From assembly GCA_947631755.1 (NCBI GenBank), contig CANRMO010000080.1:1-10339 (forward strand): a DNA stretch of 10,339 nt, in the 5' to 3' direction. The position numbers and the translations under genes are program-made. The DNA is from an uncultured Lachnospiraceae bacterium (GTDB lineage Bacteria > Bacillota > Clostridia > Lachnospirales > Lachnospiraceae). Under the pieces are notes generated by a model that was not told where the DNA came from, searched no databases, and worked only from the letters and a program-made list of their open reading frames with translations. Positions within the stretch are counted from its first letter, which is position 1. The number at the start of each line of letters is the position of its first letter. Of the stretch, positions 7,276-10,339 are shown one piece after another.

Positions 7276-8949
7276 GTGTACGAGGCAGTGGATAAAAAGA
7301 CGGAGCAGGAGAGGACGGGCTATCCGGGACAGAGCAATGTGAATATGTATAGGAGGAATCCGCTGGAACCCGGGCAGAGGCTTGTCAGGGACTATCTGGC
7401 TCCTGTTGCCGCCCCTGTCCAGAAGATGGCGGTGGGAGAGGTAATCCAGAGGGAGATAAGCTATGAGGAGTTCTCGGGGATTCTGAAAGAAATACTTAAG
7501 AGGCATATTGAAAGTGCAGAACCGGATGAAAAGGATCCTGCTAGAAAAAATCTGTGGCTGGAAATAAAAGAGAAGTTCCAAACAGAGAAAAATTTGTGGA
7601 TATTGATGGCTAAAATGGTGGCCACGAATCCGTCGGGCGTCAGTTATCCTAAAGAGGATGGGGGTGATACAGAAGTATATAATGCCCAATTCAGACCCGA
7701 GTATGTTTATCATTTATATGTGTCAGGAAACTGGATTTCCCCAATAGTCATAAATGAATTTTCGAGGCTGGATAAACCGATTGCGCAGACATTAAATGAT
7801 ATTTATTACTGGATAACACAGGAAGGTGCAAACACTGTTACAAAGATTGATCTTACAGACAGTGATGTGCATACAAGAGGAGTTGGAGTGTGTATTGTCA
7901 CATGCGACGAAAGAAAATTCGTGGTCAAACCAGAGAATAGGTCATTTGAGAAAGCTGTTTATGGAAAAGAGGAGGACAGCCTGGCAAATCAGTTTAACCA
8001 GTATCTGGCAGGTGGTATTCTTGGGGACGATTTTAGGGACAGCCGTATTGGTACACTGGATATCCAGGTGTCGGATGGTAACAAGTATGGTTCTAAGGCC
8101 GAATTTTTAGAACATCAGCAGTTTTCAGAAATCCAGAGAGAAAAAAGGATTGACATGAAATCTGTGGAGAGTATGATTGCGTTTGCCTCCTTGCTTGGAA
8201 TTGCCGATCTTCATGAGGAAAATGCGGTTTATACTCCAACGGGTGGGGCTGGTGAATATCAAATGAATCTTATAGATGCGGAAGTGGGGATGAAATATCA
8301 CCTTAAGGAAGAGGGAGCGGAGCCCGGGTTTGATCAGTTGTATACGTCAGTTGTCTCTAGTGAAATGCGAACGCCCGGACACCCTTCTCTGGATGCAGAA
8401 AAAATAAATAAAGAAAGCCTTCAATCATACGACAAGAAGTTGATGCAGGAATTTATTGATAAGATGAAAGCCAGGTTAAAGGGGATGTCATCAAGGTTGG
8501 TTGTTGTTGAGACAGGAAAACTTTTTGTAAGCAGAACACTTTTCCTTTCTGGAAAGAAATGGCAAGAGAACTATGTCAAAGATTTAAAGAGTGCTTTGCA
8601 GCAATATGCGCAATCGGGACTTAAGGTTGAGATGGCAGAGAAAAATATAATGATAGCCGCTGCAACATGTGATTTTGAGAACGGGAAGATTCCTTTTTTT
8701 ACACTGGAGTTTGGAACGGGAAAGGTGTTTCATGAATCTGTAGACGGACATGTTATGATTGCGGAATATAGGGGTGAAGATGGGGAGGGATTTTTGAATC
8801 ATATGATTCGAAATAGAGTGAATGTGCTGCGTCTTTTTCCGCTCAGACGTACAAAGTCTGTCCCGTCACTGGGGCATATTACGAACCCCGCCCCGCCATC
8901 CTCTTCCCCTGCCCCTGCCGGAGAAAGCAGGAGAGCCAGCACGATCTAA
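7276..8949 (+). CDS. Free-standing LanM-type (DUF4135-like) dehydratase/kinase-fold protein, putative
   Basis: The 557-residue protein starts at GTG 7276, eight bases after AGAGGGGG; the frame is closed by TAA 7258. Residues 195-230 (DSDVHTRGVGV, then KFVVKPENRSFEK) and 300-336 (ADLHEENAVY, then LIDAEV) look like the DUF4135 dehydratase domain of LanM lanthipeptide synthetases. The residues line up with those described for CylM: Asp197-x-His199, Lys218, Asp311-x-His313-x2-Asn316, Asp334, and Arg407/Thr413 six apart. LanM uses these to phosphorylate Ser/Thr with ATP and then eliminate phosphate. There is no LanC-type cyclase domain and no precursor peptide beside it. The N-terminus has VQK and VIQR motifs; the C-terminus is a Pro/Ser-rich tail. 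Codons of the core are AT-rich, unlike the neighbours. The gene lies 61 bases after the Cys-rich membrane protein. It could instead be another kinase-fold protein; substrate unknown. Confidence 0.65.
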   Translation: MYEAVDKKTEQERTGYPGQSNVNMYRRNPLEPGQRLVRDYLAPVAAPVQKMAVGEVIQREISYEEFSGILKEILKRHIESAEPDEKDPARKNLWLEIKEKFQTEKNLWILMAKMVATNPSGVSYPKEDGGDTEVYNAQFRPEYVYHLYVSGNWISPIVINEFSRLDKPIAQTLNDIYYWITQEGANTVTKIDLTDSDVHTRGVGVCIVTCDERKFVVKPENRSFEKAVYGKEEDSLANQFNQYLAGGILGDDFRDSRIGTLDIQVSDGNKYGSKAEFLEHQQFSEIQREKRIDMKSVESMIAFASLLGIADLHEENAVYTPTGGAGEYQMNLIDAEVGMKYHLKEEGAEPGFDQLYTSVVSSEMRTPGHPSLDAEKINKESLQSYDKKLMQEFIDKMKARLKGMSSRLVVVETGKLFVSRTLFLSGKKWQENYVKDLKSALQQYAQSGLKVEMAEKNIMIAAATCDFENGKIPFFTLEFGTGKVFHESVDGHVMIAEYRGEDGEGFLNHMIRNRVNVLRLFPLRRTKSVPSLGHITNPAPPSSSPAPAGESRRASTI

Positions 8950-9335
8950 TCCCGCTCAAGTTTTTTCGTGATAAATTCATCCCATATGCTGTCGTCCTCA
9001 TCGTCATCCCCGTCTTCCGGGTCCTCAAGCCCCTCCACTTCGATGCCGTCCCCGAATTCGTCATCGGCGAGCTGCTGGAACACTTCCAGCAATTCATTCA
9101 AAAGCTCCTCGTCCTCAATGACCGTAAATTCAAATTCTATCTCATCATCTTTATCCTCGGCGTCCAGGGCGAAGAAGTATACTTCATTTTCCGGGTTGTC
9201 CTCCTCGGCTAAGACAGCGTAGTCCTGGCCGTTGTATTCAAAAACGCACTGCAGGGAGCACTCAATACTGCTGCCGTCCTCATCCTCCAGCGTGATAGCC
9301 GCGTCCTGCAGCCCCTCGTAATCAATTTCTGACAT
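8946..9335 (-). CDS. DUF1292 family protein
   Basis: The 129-residue, very acidic cytosolic protein starts MSEIDYEGLQDAAITLEDEDG and continues with the beta-type core of DUF1292 (YrzB-like): CVFEYNGQDYAVLAE, then EVYFFAL and EFTVIEDEELLNELLEVFQQL. A long Asp/Glu-rich tail ends in WDEFITKKLERD. The family's function is unknown; members are widespread in Firmicutes. The start at 9335 is set by AGGAGG (plus 9342-9347) six bases upstream; an in-frame start further up at 9413 would add an unrelated hydrophobic stretch and is not used. The stop overlaps the end of the convergent LanM-like gene by three to four bases. Confidence 0.9.
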   Translation of the reverse strand: MSEIDYEGLQDAAITLEDEDGSSIECSLQCVFEYNGQDYAVLAEEDNPENEVYFFALDAEDKDDEIEFEFTVIEDEELLNELLEVFQQLADDEFGDGIEVEGLEDPEDGDDDEDDSIWDEFITKKLERD

Positions 9336-9369
9336 AGCCTGCCTCCTGTTCTGTAATAGAAAAATAAAT

Positions 9370-9378
9370 ATTGTAACA
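9370..9378 (-). promoter_or_regulatory. Possible extended -10 promoter of the DUF1292 gene
   Basis: On the minus strand TGTTACAAT forms an extended -10 (TGn plus TACAAT, 5 of 6). No good -35 lies at the usual distance. The leader to ATG 9335 would be about 28 bases. Confidence 0.4.
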
Positions 9379-9462
9379 AAGACAACTGTAACATGTTTTT
9401 TGCAAAATGGCAAGTGTCAGATAAGGGGGCGGAAAGAAATCTCATTACTGCTAAATTATTGT

Positions 9463-9491
9463 TTGACTTTTTGTAAAAGCAGGGATAGAAT
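9463..9491 (+). promoter_or_regulatory. Sigma-A promoter of the GH43 gene
   Basis: TTGACT (9463-9468) and TAGAAT (9486-9491) each match consensus at 5 of 6 positions with an ideal 17-base spacer. Transcription should start near 9498, giving a leader of about 46 bases. A small palindrome, ATTAG-aaag-CTAAT (9501-9514), lies just after the start point. Confidence 0.8.
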
Positions 9492-9543
9492 AATAGTTAG
9501 ATTAGAAAGCTAATTATGAAATTAAAATTTAAGGAGGTATCTT

Positions 9544-10339
9544 ATGAAGAGAGCAAAAAAGATTTTTACTCTTCTGCTTGCCGCGGCTCTTATATTGCCG
9601 GCGGTGCCTGTGGAAAAGGCCCAGGCGGCAGGGGAGACAGGGGAAACGATATATTTGACGGACAGTGAGGTGGACTCTCTGTGCAAGACATATTCAAAGG
9701 CATCGAATTATAGCCGGGTCAGCGTCCACGATCCATCGATCGTGATCGGATATTATGAGGGGACTTCCTACACGGCCCAGACGAAAGTATACGGTGAGCA
9801 AAATGAGGGGAGTACGAGGAAAAAGATTTATTTTATATTCGGAACTCACCGCTCCTTTGCGTATTCGGAGGATTTAAAGAACTGGAAGTCTTTTTCGAAT
9901 AACATTAATAATAACACGACGGCAAACACACTGTTTGCGGATGGGAAATCCTGGTCTCAGAGGGGGGATTCCACGTACAGCCTGGTTTCCAATTGGGGTT
10001 CGAATTTGTGGGCGCCCGATGTGATCTGGAATCCAGATTACGAAAATAAAGATGGCAGCAAGGGGGCCTGGATGATGTACATGAGTGTAAACGGGCGCTC
10101 GTGGAACTCTACCATTGCCCTGCTCACATCGGATACACTGAATGGCAACTGGACTTATCAGGGGACGGTAATTTATTCCGGTTTTGACAATGGGACAACG
10201 TATGATTACACGAAGACAGATTACAAAGAGGTGACAGGAGACAGCACACTTCCTGGCCGCTATCTCGGCGGTGCCTGGCAGTGGGGCGACGATCCCAAAT
10301 GTGTGGCGTCAAAGTGGAATACAGAGTATGGCGCCCATG
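9544..10339 (+). CDS. Secreted glycoside hydrolase family 43 protein (3' end outside window)
   Basis: The first 265 residues are present and the frame is open at the window end. Residues 1-28 are a signal peptide (basic start, LLLAAALILPA core, AQA cleavage). The five-bladed beta-propeller of GH43 follows. VHDPSIV carries the general-base Asp63, and NLWAPDVIWNP carries Asp159, the usual pKa modulator. The general-acid Glu should lie beyond the window. Family members are mainly arabinan- or xylan-side-chain hydrolases (arabinanases, arabinofuranosidases, xylosidases); the subfamily cannot be fixed from this part. The start has a near-perfect ribosome binding site, AAGGAGGT, at 9531-9538. It has its own promoter and probably degrades plant or host glycans outside the cell. 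Confidence 0.88.
   Translation, partial: MKRAKKIFTLLLAAALILPAVPVEKAQAAGETGETIYLTDSEVDSLCKTYSKASNYSRVSVHDPSIVIGYYEGTSYTAQTKVYGEQNEGSTRKKIYFIFGTHRSFAYSEDLKNWKSFSNNINNNTTANTLFADGKSWSQRGDSTYSLVSNWGSNLWAPDVIWNPDYENKDGSKGAWMMYMSVNGRSWNSTIALLTSDTLNGNWTYQGTVIYSGFDNGTTYDYTKTDYKEVTGDSTLPGRYLGGAWQWGDDPKCVASKWNTEYGAH

Noticed and set aside
7026..8949. A complete lanthipeptide gene cluster
   Set aside because: No LanC domain, no precursor with a Ser/Thr/Cys core and no dedicated transporter or protease are visible.
8968..9222. Serine-rich plus-strand ORF opposite the DUF1292 gene
   Set aside because: The Ser runs are the complement of the Asp/Glu codons in DUF1292; a shadow frame.
9336..9413. Longer N-terminus for the DUF1292 protein
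   Set aside because: The extra part is a hydrophobic stretch covering the ribosome binding site and putative promoter; AGGAGG supports the start at 9335.

Overview
The window looks like a chromosomal stretch of a gut-type clostridium, most likely a Lachnospiraceae member. The signs are strong AGGAGG-type ribosome binding sites, tightly packed operons, a GC content near 50 percent, secreted proteins with bacterial Ig-like domains and Pro/Thr-rich linkers, and a DUF1292 protein. The species cannot be named from the sequence.

Layout. Positions 1-1644 hold the 3' part of a secreted M14 zinc carboxypeptidase, followed by an intrinsic terminator. On the minus strand at 1801-1883 is a tRNA-Leu with anticodon AAG, with its own promoter and terminator. 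A secreted N-acetylmuramoyl-L-alanine amidase (2170-2964) follows behind a promoter that overlaps a 9-bp inverted repeat. Next comes a packed run on the plus strand: a cytidylate-kinase-like protein (3050-3667), gltX (3691-5160), a UvrD/PcrA-type helicase (5157-7029), a small cysteine-rich membrane protein (7026-7214) and a 557-residue protein (7276-8949). A DUF1292 gene runs the other way (8946-9335). The window ends inside a secreted GH43 glycosidase (from 9544) with a clear sigma-A promoter.

Two items stand out. First, the 557-residue protein carries the full spaced set of catalytic residues of the LanM lanthipeptide dehydratase domain (Asp-x-His, Lys, Asp-x-His-x-x-Asn, Asp, and an Arg/Thr pair six apart). 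It has no LanC cyclase domain and no visible precursor peptide. Its core is AT-rich between GC-rich ends, which suggests a mosaic or acquired gene. It could be a free-standing peptide or protein dehydratase/kinase, possibly an effector. Second, the helicase has an apparent one-base frameshift (CCCC run at 5235-5238) directly before its Walker A lysine. Its real start is a GTG at 5157 overlapping the gltX stop, not an ATG at 5176.

How the genes relate: the amidase, carboxypeptidase and GH43 enzyme act outside the cell on wall peptides or glycans. gltX, the helicase and the tRNA are housekeeping. The small membrane protein and the LanM-like protein appear to ride at the end of the gltX-helicase transcript, with no terminator visible between them.
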